From the NCBI GenBank assembly GCA_017512025.1, contig JAFWHH010000009.1, forward strand, positions 1 to 64,000: a DNA stretch of 64,000 bases, written 5' to 3'. Source of the stretch: Clostridia bacterium (GTDB taxonomy: Bacteria; Bacillota; Clostridia; TANB77; CAG-508). Below the pieces are notes generated by a model. It saw only the letters and a program-made list of their open reading frames with translations. It was not told the DNA's origin and did not search any database. Every line of letters starts with the position of its first letter. Positions within the stretch are counted from its first letter, which is position 1. Shown one piece after another: positions 63,907 through 64,000 of this stretch. A program made the position numbers and the translations under genes.

Positions 63907-64000
63907 TTATCTATCAAAATCAAAATCTACATGAGAAACCATGCTAGATTGCTCTTGGATAGGTTTAGCTATGTTTTCTCTCATATCATCAATACTGATA
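63907..64000 (-). CDS. C-terminal end of an unidentified protein (partial)
   Basis: The last 31 codons of a minus-strand gene cut by the window edge: ISIDDMRENIAKPIQEQSSM and then VSHVDFDFDR before a TAA. Too short to identify. Continuity of the frame to the edge and the terminator after it support it as coding. Confidence 0.5.
   Translation of the reverse strand, partial: ISIDDMRENIAKPIQEQSSMVSHVDFDFDR

Noticed and set aside
1..64000. CRISPR arrays, tRNA and rRNA genes
   Set aside because: No regularly spaced repeats, cloverleaf signatures or rRNA motifs were seen in reading both strands; this is by eye, and a tRNA or covariance-model scan would be decisive.

Overview
The window comes from a low-G+C Gram-positive bacterium, most likely an uncultivated member of the Clostridia. 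Evidence is the AT-rich background (around 30% G+C by eye), strong GGAGG ribosome sites, the standard genetic code, a ctsR-mcsA-mcsB-clpC heat-shock operon with CtsR boxes, a LexA-type box at uvrA, a RelQ-type alarmone synthetase, and envelope proteins with dockerin, DUF4214-like and SpaA/SdrD-B-like modules. No phage structural genes, rRNA, tRNA or CRISPR array were seen. Nearly all genes lie on the minus strand.

Region 1 to 4.5 kb is accessory. It holds an AT-rich stretch with three copies of a roughly 122 bp repeat, a LysR regulator, and four small GC-rich, self-contained transcription units. From 4.5 to 18.5 kb lie five gene pairs, each a short helical protein directly upstream of a large protein with a WXG/LXG-like helical N-terminus. 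Four of the large proteins end in a cysteine-peptidase-like domain (one C39-like, three papain-like), and a decayed fifth peptidase copy is present. This looks like a type VII secretion effector array; the secretion machinery itself is not in the window. A lipoprotein and a zinc-ribbon membrane protein sit beside it.

From 19 to 31 kb come a three-gene operon of unknown function with an HExxH protein, an ABC exporter followed by a phosphoesterase, a methyltransferase, a GH30 glycosidase without a signal peptide, and a Xer-type recombinase. From 31 to 38.6 kb are uvrA and uvrB with two passenger genes. From 38.9 to 49.6 kb is an envelope block: a SpaA-like surface protein with an NlpC/P60-like domain, an M23 endopeptidase with dockerin, an L,D-transpeptidase, and an unusual 717-residue protein that appears to join a sigma-70 region-4-like helix-turn-helix with two RNA polymerase alpha-CTD-like domains. 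From 49.7 to 54.7 kb is the clp operon, followed by relQ, two adjacent ~880-residue paralogues of unknown function, and a CCA-adding-type nucleotidyltransferase.

Scattered through the window are ten GC-rich single-gene units (near 2.6, 3.0, 3.4, 4.0, 8.7, 10.4, 18.7, 30.2, 33.8 and 47.8 kb). Each has its own promoter with 17 bp spacing, its own leader and ribosome site, and its own terminal hairpin. They differ in composition from their hosts and encode no recognisable enzymes. Two of them share a leader hairpin with compensatory changes. Together with the effector array and the sigma/alpha-CTD-like protein these are the most interesting parts of the window.
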